64,000 nucleotides of DNA from CAVYYW01 sp963772845 (GTDB taxonomy: Bacteria; Bacillota; Bacilli; Bacillales; Sporolactobacillaceae). How positions within the stretch are numbered: the first letter of the stretch is position 1; every line of letters begins with the position of its first letter. The notes beneath the pieces were generated by a model that was not told the DNA's origin, made no database searches, and saw only the letters and a program-made list of their open reading frames with translations. Where the stretch lies: positions 620,001-684,000 of the forward strand of contig CAVYYW010000014.1 of assembly GCA_963772845.1 (NCBI GenBank), read 5' to 3'. Below are positions 1 through 9,078 of this stretch, in pieces. The translations under genes and the position numbers were made by a program.

Positions 1-1595
1 TTTGTGAAGCCTGCGGCAAGCCGCTGCAAGGTGATGATAAACAGAAAAATGAACTTTTGAACATGCGTTATGAGGGAAGTGCAAGACGATCGCAAATTTA
101 TAAGCGAACGCTAGTAGATAAAATATGGAATTTCTTTTCATCCGTTAAAATTGGTATTTTCCTAATTATTCTCGTCCTTATTGCGATTTCTATTGGTACT
201 ATATTCCCGCAGGATATTTATATACCTCCAAGTGCTGATCCTAAAACATTTTATAAAGAGCAATATGGTTTTCTTGGGACGGCTTATAAAACATTGGGCT
301 TTGACCATCTCTATGGTTCATGGTGGTTTATTATTCTGCTTGGACTGCTTGGCCTTTCAATTATTGTAGCAAGTGTGGACCGCTATTTCCCTTTGAGAAG
401 AGCTTTAAAGAAACAGCTTGTTACCCGGCATGACCGGTTTATGAAAAAACAAAGAATTTTCGGTGTAACAACGGTTCAGGATGGCTCAACACTGGTAGAT
501 AAAATTAAACAGCTATTAGAGTCGAGGCGTTATCGCGTAAAAGAAGAAAACGGAAATCTCTTGGCTGAAAAAAGCCGCTTTGCCCGCTGGGGACCATATG
601 TCAATCATATTGGATTGATTATAGTACTGACTGCAGGAATGCTCCGCTTTTTCCCGGGAATGTACGTAAACGAAGTCCTTTGGCTTAGGGAAGGACAATC
701 TGCAAAAGTACCTGGAACACATGGAGAGTTCTATCTTACAAATCATAAGTTCATTTTACAGACCTATGATAAAAAGAACAGTCGATTTCAGGACTCGCTT
801 AGTACGGTTCAGGGGAATGTAGCAAAGAATTATCAGTCGAATGTTACGCTGTTTAAAGCAAAAGAACCATATGTACTAGGTGATAAACCGCAGTTGAAAA
901 AAGTTGACGACGCTCAAATCAAGGTGAATCATCCCTTGAAATTCAATCACTTTGAAGTTTTTCAGGCAGATTATCGATTAAATGAATTTAGCAAAATGAA
1001 CTTTAAATTGGAAAATAAGAAAACGCATAAAACATATGGGCCATTTCAAGTCGACCTTAATGATCCAAAGAAAACGTATCACCTGGCTGATAAAGTTGAT
1101 GTTTCTCTCATGAGTTATTTTCCGGATTTTTATTTTAATGATAAGGGCCAGCCTGATTCAAAAACAGACACGCCGAACAATCCGGCCTTTATATTTAAAA
1201 TGTTTACCCCCGGTCATCCAAAAGGCGAGTTAAGTTTTATTGCCATTAAAACCAATCTCGAGCCAATGGGTAAAAACGATTATAAAATAGATTTTGACGG
1301 GATTGAAACAAATAATGTTTCTGGTTTTGTTGTTAAAAAGGATTTAACGTTATGGATTGCTTTTATCGGTGCAATTATTTTTCTGATCGGTGTCGGTCAG
1401 GGCATGTATTTTAATCACCGCAGGATCTGGGTGAAGCGCAAAGGGCATGAACTATGGATCAGCGCTCACACCAATAAAAACTGGTTTGGAATAAAAAGAG
1501 ATATTAGTCTATTGACTGAAAATCTTCCCATTGACGAGCCAGCAGATCAGCTTGAGGAAAAAGTCCTGCTAAAAGAAAAGGAGAAACGCGCATGA
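1..1595 (+). CDS. resB: ResB, cytochrome c biogenesis protein (5' end cut by window edge)
   Basis: ResB works with ResC in system II cytochrome c maturation, carrying haem across the membrane and attaching it to apocytochromes. The reading frame is open from base 3 and reads C-E-A-C-G-K-P-L ahead of the first in-window start codons (TTG 57, ATG 63). A CxxC-bearing N-terminus of this kind is what I recall for Bacillus ResB, so I take the gene as partial with its start left of base 1. Hydrophobic segments lie near nt 145-200, 325-370, 600-660 and 1345-1400, with a large extracytoplasmic domain between the third and fourth, which is the ResB layout. It overlaps resC by 4 nt, so the two are translationally coupled. 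Family identity is clear; the true start is not visible. Confidence 0.93.
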   Translation, partial: CEACGKPLQGDDKQKNELLNMRYEGSARRSQIYKRTLVDKIWNFFSSVKIGIFLIILVLIAISIGTIFPQDIYIPPSADPKTFYKEQYGFLGTAYKTLGFDHLYGSWWFIILLGLLGLSIIVASVDRYFPLRRALKKQLVTRHDRFMKKQRIFGVTTVQDGSTLVDKIKQLLESRRYRVKEENGNLLAEKSRFARWGPYVNHIGLIIVLTAGMLRFFPGMYVNEVLWLREGQSAKVPGTHGEFYLTNHKFILQTYDKKNSRFQDSLSTVQGNVAKNYQSNVTLFKAKEPYVLGDKPQLKKVDDAQIKVNHPLKFNHFEVFQADYRLNEFSKMNFKLENKKTHKTYGPFQVDLNDPKKTYHLADKVDVSLMSYFPDFYFNDKGQPDSKTDTPNNPAFIFKMFTPGHPKGELSFIAIKTNLEPMGKNDYKIDFDGIETNNVSGFVVKKDLTLWIAFIGAIIFLIGVGQGMYFNHRRIWVKRKGHELWISAHTNKNWFGIKRDISLLTENLPIDEPADQLEEKVLLKEKEKRA

Positions 1596-2800
1596 CAACA
1601 GTTGAAATCAGCAGTTTACTGTTACTTATTGCCTTTATTCTTTATACGCTTGGAACGATCATTTTTACTGTCAGTGTGACAGGTAAAAAGTTCAAACAAA
1701 AAAATAATCAAGGTGGGGAGACGGGGCAGCGCTTTGGCAGGGCAGCCTTTCTGATTACAATTATTGGTTTTCTCTCTCAGCTTGGCTATTTCTTTTTTAG
1801 ATGGCATGCAGATGGGCACGTTCCTGTGAGCAACCTGTTTGAATACACGACCTTTTTCAGTATGATGATGATTTTAGCTTTTATTATCATTTATTTAATC
1901 TATCGAAATAATGGGGTTGGTGTTGTCGCACTTCCAGTCGCTGTCGTGGTTATTGCTTATGCAAGTGTTTTTCCGAGGGATGTTGAACCATTGATTCCTG
2001 CACTGCAAAGCAATTGGCTTAAAATTCATGTAACCACTGTCGCTCTAGGAGAGGGCATTCTATCGATTAGTTTTGCGGCCGGTCTCGTCTACCTATTGAG
2101 AGTTATTGATCAGACCAGGGCGAGTAAGAAAACATTTTGGCTTGAGTTCGTGATGTACACGATGGTGTCGACGCTTGCATTTGTTATCATTTCTTTTTCA
2201 TTCAGTGCGGCTCATTACAATGAGTCCTTTAAATGGGTAAATGAAAAAGGGCAGCACGCTCAGTTGGATTACCAAATGCCTGCAATTGCAGGTCCGTATC
2301 ACGGAACAAAAGTAGGGGATGGGTTTGGACCAGTGTTTCAGGCTCCTTCATGGATGAATGGTGTGGAGGCGCCGCGGAAATTCAACACTGTTGTTTGGTC
2401 ATTTGCTGGCGGACTAATTCTTTACGGGTTAATAAGACTATTGATTAGAAGACGAATCAGTGCTGTTTTTCAAAAAATGCTGATGAATGTTAATCCTCCG
2501 TTAATGGATGAAATAAGTTATCGAGCCGTCGCGATCGGTTTCCCGATCTTTACTCTCGGTGGTATCGTGTTTGCGGCTATATGGGCGCAACAAGCTTGGA
2601 CACGTTTCTGGGGATGGGATCCTAAAGAGGTCTGGGCACTGATTACTTTCTTTTTCTATGCAGCTTATTTGCACTTTAGATTGTCTCGCAGCTGGCAGGG
2701 CGAGAAAGCAGCTTGGCTGAGTGTGCTTGGATTCGTGATTATTATGTTCAATCTGATTTTCGTCAATCTTGTCATTGCCGGTCTCCATTCATACGCATAA
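1592..2800 (+). CDS. resC: ResC, cytochrome c biogenesis protein (CcsA/ResC type)
   Basis: Polytopic membrane protein of 402 aa that partners ResB in haem delivery for c-type cytochromes. It has about eight hydrophobic segments and the family's tryptophan-rich haem-handling signature near residue 340 (FWGWDPKEVWAL), followed by further membrane segments. The start ATG at 1592 overlaps the resB stop and has AGGAG (in AAAAGGAGAAACG) just upstream. A rho-independent terminator follows at once, so resBC ends a transcript, with some read-through into resDE possible as in Bacillus. Confidence 0.95.
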   Translation: MTTVEISSLLLLIAFILYTLGTIIFTVSVTGKKFKQKNNQGGETGQRFGRAAFLITIIGFLSQLGYFFFRWHADGHVPVSNLFEYTTFFSMMMILAFIIIYLIYRNNGVGVVALPVAVVVIAYASVFPRDVEPLIPALQSNWLKIHVTTVALGEGILSISFAAGLVYLLRVIDQTRASKKTFWLEFVMYTMVSTLAFVIISFSFSAAHYNESFKWVNEKGQHAQLDYQMPAIAGPYHGTKVGDGFGPVFQAPSWMNGVEAPRKFNTVVWSFAGGLILYGLIRLLIRRRISAVFQKMLMNVNPPLMDEISYRAVAIGFPIFTLGGIVFAAIWAQQAWTRFWGWDPKEVWALITFFFYAAYLHFRLSRSWQGEKAAWLSVLGFVIIMFNLIFVNLVIAGLHSYA

Positions 2801-2817
2801 AAAGAAACATTAGAATC

Positions 2818-2852
2818 AGGAGGGTCAGTCCAAAAAGGTCTGGCCCTTTTTG
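2818..2852 (+). terminator. Rho-independent terminator after resC
   Basis: GGGTCAG at 2822-2828 pairs with CTGGCCC at 2840-2846 (one mismatch) and is followed by five T residues. Confidence 0.75.
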
Positions 2853-2883
2853 GATAGTATAATTAAATTTTTTTGATGGAAAT

Positions 2884-2925
2884 TTGACTGCAATTAATGA
2901 ATGCGTTATTACTTAAATGTATAAT
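2884..2925 (+). promoter_or_regulatory. Possible resD promoter region
   Basis: TTGACT lies at 2884-2889 and a perfect TATAAT at 2920-2925, but they are 30 nt apart and do not form one ordinary sigma-A promoter. The TATAAT lacks a good -35 at 17 nt. A promoter here would explain resDE expression beyond the resC terminator; the exact elements are unsure. Confidence 0.25.
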
Positions 2926-3004
2926 GACTGTTATGTTCAATTAAAATAAGGGAATAAAGCAATTAGAATAAGCCGTTTTGTACGTCTAAGGAGGAGAATA
3001 CACT

Positions 3005-3727
3005 ATGTCACAAGAAAATGCAGTTGTTTTAGTAGTAGATGACGAAGAACGCATCAGACGCTTGCTTAAAATGTATTTAGAACGTGAAGGCTACCAGGTA
3101 GAACAGGCAGAGAACGGGGAATCCGCCCTTGAAAAAGCGGTTTCTTATGATTATGATTTGATTCTTTTAGATTTGATGATGCCTGGAATGGACGGGTTGC
3201 AGGTTTGCGAACAGTTAAGAGAAAGCAAAGCAACGCCGGTCATAATGCTCACAGCCAAGGGAGAAGAGACGAACCGTGTGCAGGGCTTTGAAGCAGGCAC
3301 AGATGATTATATCGTTAAGCCGTTCAGTCCCCGTGAAGTTGTTTTAAGGGTCAAGGCATTGCTGAGACGATCCTCAAAGACAAAATTTTTGGAAACAGAC
3401 ACCTCATCGAAGAATGTCCTGGTTTTCCCTTACTTAACAATTGACCACGATGCACACCGAGTTACTGTGGAGCAGCATGAAGTCAGCCTAACTCCAAAAG
3501 AATATGAATTGCTCTACTATCTCGCCCAGTCGCCTGACAAAGTCTTTACCCGCGAAGATCTATTGAAAGATGTGTGGAATTATGAGTTTTTTGGCGACTT
3601 AAGGACAGTAGATACGCATGTTAAGAGACTTCGTGAAAAGTTGAATAGGGTAGATAAACATGCAGCGAGCATGATTGTTACGGTCTGGGGTGTCGGCTAT
3701 AAATTTGAGGTGGTTCCGGAAGAATGA
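3005..3727 (+). CDS. resD: ResD, OmpR-family response regulator
   Basis: Response regulator of 240 aa controlling aerobic and anaerobic respiration genes. The receiver domain covers residues 1-120, with acidic pocket VVDDEE near the N-terminus, phosphoacceptor Asp in LILLDLMMPG (about residue 56), the conserved Thr/Ser region VIMLTAKG and Lys in VKPF. A winged-helix DNA-binding domain follows (about 135-235, with LTPKEYELL and the DTHVKRLREKL recognition region). Strong ribosome site AAGGAGGAG sits 10 nt before the ATG. It overlaps resE by 4 nt (ATGA), the usual arrangement for this pair. Confidence 0.96.
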   Translation: MSQENAVVLVVDDEERIRRLLKMYLEREGYQVEQAENGESALEKAVSYDYDLILLDLMMPGMDGLQVCEQLRESKATPVIMLTAKGEETNRVQGFEAGTDDYIVKPFSPREVVLRVKALLRRSSKTKFLETDTSSKNVLVFPYLTIDHDAHRVTVEQHEVSLTPKEYELLYYLAQSPDKVFTREDLLKDVWNYEFFGDLRTVDTHVKRLREKLNRVDKHAASMIVTVWGVGYKFEVVPEE

Positions 3728-5511
3728 TCTGGAAAAGTGTCGTCGGGAAGCTTTGGCTGACTATTTTGCTTTTGGTTTCTGTCGTTCTCCTTTTCCTTAC
3801 GATTTTACTTTTACAATTTTTTGAAAATTTTAATGTAAAACAAGTTGAAAACCAGATGACACACATTGCTGGGAAAGTCTCAAATCTGCTTGTTGACAGT
3901 CACGGTGATCAGAATGTATACCTGACTTCTTCTGAAATTGTAGATGCTTATTCGGCAAGGGCTGTTGTCGTCGCAGGAGATAAGTATTGGGTGTCTCCTG
4001 AACAAAATAACCTTCCAAAGTTAAAGGAAAGCTTCTTCAAAAATGATTCGACCCTCTCTCAGGCCTTAAAAGGAACGGATACTGTTGTTAAGCAGGGGGA
4101 CTTTACGATACATACTGGGAATAATACAGTTCATCGCCGGATGATGGTGGTTGGTGTGCCGGTAAAATTAAAAAATGGTAAAAAAGGCGCTGTCTACGTT
4201 TTTCAGTCACTGAATGTGATTCAGCAAACAACGAATGCAGCAAAAAAGTTAATTTATTTTAGTGCAATCATCGCGTTTATCCTGACTACCTTTTTTGCGT
4301 TTTTTCTCTCCACACGTATCGCGGCTCCATTACGAAGCATGAGACGTGCTGCTCAAGAGCTTGCGAAGGGTGAATTTGATACCCGCGTTCCTGTTCTGAC
4401 AAAGGACGAAATCGGTGAGCTTGGATTAACCTTTAATCGCATGGCCAAGCAGTTGAAGGTTAACTTAACAGCGCTTAATCAGGAAAAAGAACAGCTCTCT
4501 GGTATTCTTGACAGTATGGCTGACGGGGTTCTGACCTTGAATAAGGAAGGCAGCGTTCTGATAACGAATCCACCGGCAGTCCGATTTTTAAAAGCATGGG
4601 CCTTCGAAAATAATAAAAATCAGGTAATGGGGACAAGTGTCCCAGAAGAGGTCCGGTCGCTCTTCCATACAATTGTTACGGATGAAAGAAGGGATACAGC
4701 CGAGGTGACCTATCAGGGACGGACTTGGGTGATCCTGATGACCCCCCTTTATGATCAGAAAGAAATCAGAGGGGCTGTCGCCATCCTTAGAGATATGACA
4801 GAAGAAAGAAAGCTGGATGAGCTCAGACAAGGATTTATTGCAAATGTGAGTCATGAGCTGAGAACCCCGATTTCCTTACTTCAAGGCTACAGCGAAGCTA
4901 TTGTTGATGATGTTGCTGCCTCTGAAGAAGACAAAAAGGAAATTGCTAAAATTATTTATGACGAATCGTTAAGAATGGGACGGCTGGTTAATGAACTTCT
5001 GGATTTGGCGCGGCTAGAAGCGGGTCATTTTCAAATGAATAAAACAGAAGTGAATATTGATGCTTTTTTTGACAGAGTGGTTTTTAAATTCAGCAATCTG
5101 GCGAAAGAAACAAGCATTGACTTAAAATTCAACGGGTTGAATAGTGAGAATAAAACGGCTGTTTTTGATCCCGATCGCATTGAGCAGGTCATTACGAATC
5201 TGGTTGATAATGCGATTCGTCATACAGAAGCAGGCGGCAAAGTCACCGTTGATATTCATGAGAAGACAAATGGCTTTAGAGTGGCGGTTACGGATACCGG
5301 CAGCGGCATTTCAAAAGAAGACCTTCCCTTTGTTTTTGAACGATTTTATAAGGCGGATAAAGCAAGAACAAGAGGAAAAGCGGGAACAGGTCTTGGTCTG
5401 GCAATAGCTCAGAACATCGTTGAAGCGCATCACGGTAAAATATCGGTCAACAGCAGACTTGGCGAAGGAACGACCTTTGAATTTTATCTCCCATATTTCT
5501 CTAAAATATAA
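3724..5511 (+). CDS. resE: ResE, sensor histidine kinase partner of ResD
   Basis: Membrane histidine kinase of 595 aa. In order: transmembrane helix about 10-32, an extracytoplasmic sensor region, a second helix about 178-200, HAMP (about 200-252), a PAS-like domain (about 255-365), the dimerisation/phosphoacceptor domain with NVSHELRTP (His 377) and a C-terminal ATPase domain with the N box (NLVDNAIRHT), G1 (VTDTGSGI), F box and G2 (GTGLGLAI). It phosphorylates ResD in response to oxygen limitation or the redox state of the menaquinone pool, as known for the family. It is the last gene before the cobalamin riboswitch. Confidence 0.96.
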   Translation: MIWKSVVGKLWLTILLLVSVVLLFLTILLLQFFENFNVKQVENQMTHIAGKVSNLLVDSHGDQNVYLTSSEIVDAYSARAVVVAGDKYWVSPEQNNLPKLKESFFKNDSTLSQALKGTDTVVKQGDFTIHTGNNTVHRRMMVVGVPVKLKNGKKGAVYVFQSLNVIQQTTNAAKKLIYFSAIIAFILTTFFAFFLSTRIAAPLRSMRRAAQELAKGEFDTRVPVLTKDEIGELGLTFNRMAKQLKVNLTALNQEKEQLSGILDSMADGVLTLNKEGSVLITNPPAVRFLKAWAFENNKNQVMGTSVPEEVRSLFHTIVTDERRDTAEVTYQGRTWVILMTPLYDQKEIRGAVAILRDMTEERKLDELRQGFIANVSHELRTPISLLQGYSEAIVDDVAASEEDKKEIAKIIYDESLRMGRLVNELLDLARLEAGHFQMNKTEVNIDAFFDRVVFKFSNLAKETSIDLKFNGLNSENKTAVFDPDRIEQVITNLVDNAIRHTEAGGKVTVDIHEKTNGFRVAVTDTGSGISKEDLPFVFERFYKADKARTRGKAGTGLGLAIAQNIVEAHHGKISVNSRLGEGTTFEFYLPYFSKI

Positions 5512-5552
5512 ATAAGCAGAATGTACAGCATGAATCACTGTTTTATTTCAGT

Positions 5553-5581
5553 TTGCGCCTTCGAGGTGAATGCGCTATCAT
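5553..5581 (+). promoter_or_regulatory. Sigma-A promoter driving the cobalamin riboswitch and btu operon
   Basis: TTGCGC at 5553-5558 and TATCAT at 5576-5581 are separated by 17 nt. They lie directly ahead of the riboswitch, so transcription would start near 5588. Confidence 0.6.
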
Positions 5582-5593
5582 AGTGAGGACAAC

Positions 5594-5795
5594 CAAATAC
5601 TGAGGAAAGGTGCCAAAGCGCTTAAAAGGGAATTTGGTAAAGCGTGTGTTCAAAAGCTTGTGATGGAACACATTTTTAGCCAAAGCTGTCCCCGCAACTG
5701 TAATGCTGACGAGACGGGAGACCCACTGTGAATCACACGGGAAGGGCCGTTAAGAATGAAGCATGAGCCAGTAGACCTGCCTATCATCAGAAAAA
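5594..5795 (+). promoter_or_regulatory. Cobalamin (adenosylcobalamin, B12) riboswitch
   Basis: Contains the conserved elements of the B12 aptamer in the right order: AAAGGTGCC at 5606-5614, AAAGGGAA (5635 region), the B12 box AGCTGTCCCCGCAACTGTAA at 5684-5703, ACACGGGAAGG near 5736-5754 and GCCAGTAGACCTGCC at 5767-5781. It is followed about 90 nt later by a strong terminator and then the B12 importer, so it probably works by transcription termination: bound cobalamin shuts off btuFCD. Confidence 0.95.
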
Positions 5796-5883
5796 CGTTT
5801 TATGTCTCCGGGGGTTGAGATTCAAAACGGCGTTTTAGTATGCGAGCAGCATTCTTCCCTCTAAATATGAGCAAACGTCGTTC

Positions 5884-5915
5884 GCCCTTCTCCTGACAGG
5901 ATAAGGGCTTTTTCT
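5884..5915 (+). terminator. Riboswitch-controlled terminator ahead of btuF
   Basis: GCCCTT at 5884-5889 pairs with AAGGGC at 5903-5908. TCC pairs with GGA inside the stem, and the hairpin ends in TTTTTC. Its place between aptamer and btuF marks it as the expression platform. Confidence 0.8.
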
Positions 5916-5953
5916 ATTTACTTTTTTAATATTATCTGACAGGGGAGAAACGC

Positions 5954-6913
5954 ATGAGAAAATTAAGAGCACTATTCAGCATTCTTTTACTGGCTGCTTT
6001 ATTAAGTACGACAGCTTGCAGCCAATCTGGATCATCAGATCAAGACATGAAAAAACCGTCATCCAAACAGTCAGCAGCACAAAAATTTCCGGTTAAGCTG
6101 AAGGATGCAACGAATAAGGAAATCACCATTAAGGAACAGCCAAAGCGTATTGTATCTCTTGTGCCGAGCAATACAGAAGATGTTTTTGCACTTGGTAAAG
6201 GGAAGAATATTATCGGTGTGACTAAAAACGATGATTATCCCGCGCAAACCAAAAACATTGATAAAGTTGGAGATATGCAATTAAACACCGAAAAAATCAT
6301 TTCATTAAAGCCTGATTTGGTTTTGGCTCAGGAAATTAATGATCCAAAAGCAATTAATCAGCTTCGTCAGGCTGGCTTAACTGTTTTCGTAGTGAAAAAT
6401 CCGGATTCTATTCAAGGCGTTTATCAATCAATCTTAACACTGGGTAAACTAACAGGGGCTGAAAAGCAAGGACAAAAAATTAATCAAAAGATGAAGGATA
6501 CTTTTGATAAGCTTAGAAAAACAGTCGCTGGCCGTCCAAATCCGTCCCAGGAAAAATCAGTCTGGGTAGAAATTTCTGGTCCCCCAGAAATATATACAGC
6601 GGGAAAAGGCACCTTTATAAATCAGCTGCTGCAAATGATTCATGCAAAAAACGTGGCTGGAAATCAAGAGGGGTATCCAAAGGTCTCTGAAGAACAGGCT
6701 GTTTCCTATCAGCCGGATGCTATGGTTCTAGCCTATGGAGATAAAAACACTATTAAATCGGTTGAAGAAAGAGCAGCGTGGAAAAAGGTCCCAGCCGTAA
6801 AGAATCATAAGATATATACGATCAATACGAACCTAATTTCAAGACCTGGTCCACGGTTAGCTGAGGGGGCAACACAACTTGCAAAGGATATCTACCCGGA
6901 AGCCTTCAAGTAA
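5954..6913 (+). CDS. btuF: Cobalamin ABC transporter substrate-binding lipoprotein (BtuF/YvrC type)
   Basis: Extracellular binding protein of 319 aa in the helical-backbone (cluster A, type III) family used for corrinoids and siderophores. A lipoprotein signal peptide ends at Cys 22 (STTAC), then a low-complexity S/K/Q spacer precedes the Peripla_BP_2 fold starting at about residue 50 (RIVSLVPSNTEDVFALG). The B12 riboswitch in the leader gives the substrate by context; the fold alone would not separate corrinoid from haem or iron chelate. Ribosome site AGGGGAGAAACGC precedes ATG 5954. The next gene overlaps by 35 nt. Confidence 0.88.
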   Translation: MRKLRALFSILLLAALLSTTACSQSGSSDQDMKKPSSKQSAAQKFPVKLKDATNKEITIKEQPKRIVSLVPSNTEDVFALGKGKNIIGVTKNDDYPAQTKNIDKVGDMQLNTEKIISLKPDLVLAQEINDPKAINQLRQAGLTVFVVKNPDSIQGVYQSILTLGKLTGAEKQGQKINQKMKDTFDKLRKTVAGRPNPSQEKSVWVEISGPPEIYTAGKGTFINQLLQMIHAKNVAGNQEGYPKVSEEQAVSYQPDAMVLAYGDKNTIKSVEERAAWKKVPAVKNHKIYTINTNLISRPGPRLAEGATQLAKDIYPEAFK

Positions 6914-7931
6914 TTTTAAGCAATATGCCATATCACTCTGTTTAGCATTGGTTGTTATCATAACGGGGACAGCAATAGGAAGTGTAAAGCTTCCTGTCAT
7001 GAATGTATTAGAAGTAATTACTAGTCACTTAACAGGAGAGACATTCTCATCTGTTCCAAGAACTGATGGGACAATTATCTGGCTGATACGCCTTCCAAGA
7101 GTTCTATTAGCATTTTTAGTCGGGGCAAGCTTATCGATGTCAGGCTATGCGCTGCAATCATTATTGAAAAATCCTCTTGCCGATCCCTACACGCTAGGCA
7201 TCTCATCGGGTGCTTCTCTTGGTGCGGTGCTCGTGCTTTTTACAGGCTTTTCGATACCTTTCTTAGGATTATATACATTACCTATAACAAGCATTGTCTT
7301 TGGGGGAGCGACGCTTCTCGTTATTTTATTAATAGCAAGAGCCATACATCAAAGGCTGTCTGTCGAAACTGTGATTTTATCAGGAATTATTCTGAGTTCT
7401 TTTTTCTCCTCTCTTGTATCACTGATGATTGCGTTGGCCGATCAAAACCTTAAAAATATTGTAAGCTGGCTGCTCGGCAGTGTGTCTATGAGAGGGTGGC
7501 CATACGTTGGAATGATGATCCCTTTTATTATTGTTGGTTCGGTGATCTTATTAGCAAACCGCACGGAATTAAGCATTATGGCTATGGGGGAGGAGCAGGC
7601 GCATACAATGGGTGTTTCTATTAAAACACGACGAACCCTTATCTTGTTTGCTACAACCTGCCTGACCGGCATCAGTGTTGCTGTTTCAGGTGCAATTGGT
7701 TTTGTGGGGCTTGTCATCCCTCATATGCTTCGCTATCTAACGGGGAATAATCACAAGCAGCTGCTTATCCTTTCGTTTATAAACGGCGGATCCTTTCTAG
7801 TGCTGGCTGACTTGCTTTCACGTCTGGTTATCGCCCCATCAGAACTGCCTGTTGGTGTCGTCACTGCCATTATCGGAGGGCCGGTTTTTGCATTTATATT
7901 AATTTTTCAGCGCAGAAAAGGTGGTTGGTAA
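6879..7931 (+). CDS. btuC: Cobalamin ABC transporter permease (BtuC/YvrB type)
   Basis: FecCD/BtuC-family permease of 350 aa with about nine to ten transmembrane helices. Family signatures include LIRLPRVLLAFLVGASLSMSG near residue 65, KNPLADPYTLGISSGASLG near 95, and GAIGFVGLVIPHMLR near 270, which contacts the ATPase. I accept TTG 6879 because GAGGGGG sits 9 nt upstream and no other in-frame start lies before the first helix. This places the start inside the end of btuF, implying coupled translation. Confidence 0.9.
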   Translation: MQRISTRKPSSNFKQYAISLCLALVVIITGTAIGSVKLPVMNVLEVITSHLTGETFSSVPRTDGTIIWLIRLPRVLLAFLVGASLSMSGYALQSLLKNPLADPYTLGISSGASLGAVLVLFTGFSIPFLGLYTLPITSIVFGGATLLVILLIARAIHQRLSVETVILSGIILSSFFSSLVSLMIALADQNLKNIVSWLLGSVSMRGWPYVGMMIPFIIVGSVILLANRTELSIMAMGEEQAHTMGVSIKTRRTLILFATTCLTGISVAVSGAIGFVGLVIPHMLRYLTGNNHKQLLILSFINGGSFLVLADLLSRLVIAPSELPVGVVTAIIGGPVFAFILIFQRRKGGW

Positions 7932-7932
7932 A

Positions 7933-9078
7933 ATGAATTTGACCATCGAGAATTTAACTGTGGCCTATGAAGGGACTAAAGCCGTATCAAATGTATCCTT
8001 CAATGTGAATAGTGGTGAGTTCTTCGGAATCGTAGGGCCAAACGGGAGCGGAAAGTCGTCAATATTAAAGGCCATGACAGGTTTGGCCACTTATGAGGGA
8101 TCAATTAAGGTTAACAATCAGGAAATATCAACTCTTTCTTCTAAGGACCGGGCAAAATACATTTCATTACTGCCTCAGCGCGTGGATTTATCTTTTTCTT
8201 TCACAGTTAAAGAAGTGGTAGAAATGGGACGCTATGCTCACCAGACAGGGTGGTTCAAAAATTACACCGCCGATGATCACCGGCTTGTAATGCAAGCGAT
8301 GGAAAAGACAGGGGTATCAAATCTCGCACATCGTCCGCTTCACCATTTAAGCGGAGGAGAGCTTCAGCGTGTTTTTCTGGCAAGAGCCATTGTTCAGGAG
8401 CCTAAAATTCTTTTACTTGATGAACCGACAAATCATCTTGATTTGAAACATCAGATCAGTTTGCTTAAGCAGATGACAGAGCTTGCTCATGAACAAGACA
8501 TCATGATTCTTGCGATTTTTCATGATTTAAACATTGCTTCGCTCTGCTGCGATCGTTTGATGGTATTGCATTACGGGCAAGCCGAAGCTATAGAGGTTCC
8601 TGATAAGGCGTTAACTCAAGAGAGGCTTGCTGAGATCTATTCAGAGAGGTTACGAATTGGCCATCATCCCTTTCATGCGGCACCAGCTGTTTTTATTACA
8701 AGGTCGGGGAAAACACAAACAAAACCTTTAAAATATATAAAGACAGAACTGAAGGCAGGTTTTAAAGTTGAGTTCAATCAAAAGATGAAGTGCCTGTCTC
8801 CACGATTATATGCCAAAGCGTTTGACTGGAGATCCTCGCTAACGCTCGTGCCGAAGACGACAAAGCGCGTAACATACCGTTGTACGAGTCTTAGTGGGCA
8901 TATAGGTGAACTGATCATCATCATGGAGGATAGCGGGATTTCCCATGCACTGTTAATCCTAGAAGGGGTTCTGGATGAACGAAGCCTGCTGCTCCTTTAC
9001 GAAGTCATGGTCGCTGAAACAGTTAAAGCTGGGTGGTACATGGAAAGCACCACGACTTTAAGTATTGCCTCATGTTGA
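7933..9078 (+). CDS. btuD: Cobalamin ABC transporter ATP-binding protein with C-terminal extension (BtuD/YvrA type)
   Basis: ATPase of the importer. Residues about 1-250 form a complete ABC domain: Walker A GPNGSGKSS, Q-loop, signature LSGGELQR, Walker B ILLLDEPTNHLD and the switch His. About 130 further residues follow. Fusions of BtuD to the adenosylcobinamide amidohydrolase CbiZ are known in bacilli, but I cannot see convincing CbiZ motifs, so the extension is unassigned. ATG 7933 is chosen over GTG 7921 because AAAGGTGG lies 8 nt upstream and the start then follows the btuC stop by 1 nt. In the +1 frame a 30-residue open stretch (about 9062-9154) continues past the stop, so the C-terminus may be frameshifted. 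Confidence 0.88.
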   Translation: MNLTIENLTVAYEGTKAVSNVSFNVNSGEFFGIVGPNGSGKSSILKAMTGLATYEGSIKVNNQEISTLSSKDRAKYISLLPQRVDLSFSFTVKEVVEMGRYAHQTGWFKNYTADDHRLVMQAMEKTGVSNLAHRPLHHLSGGELQRVFLARAIVQEPKILLLDEPTNHLDLKHQISLLKQMTELAHEQDIMILAIFHDLNIASLCCDRLMVLHYGQAEAIEVPDKALTQERLAEIYSERLRIGHHPFHAAPAVFITRSGKTQTKPLKYIKTELKAGFKVEFNQKMKCLSPRLYAKAFDWRSSLTLVPKTTKRVTYRCTSLSGHIGELIIIMEDSGISHALLILEGVLDERSLLLLYEVMVAETVKAGWYMESTTTLSIASC

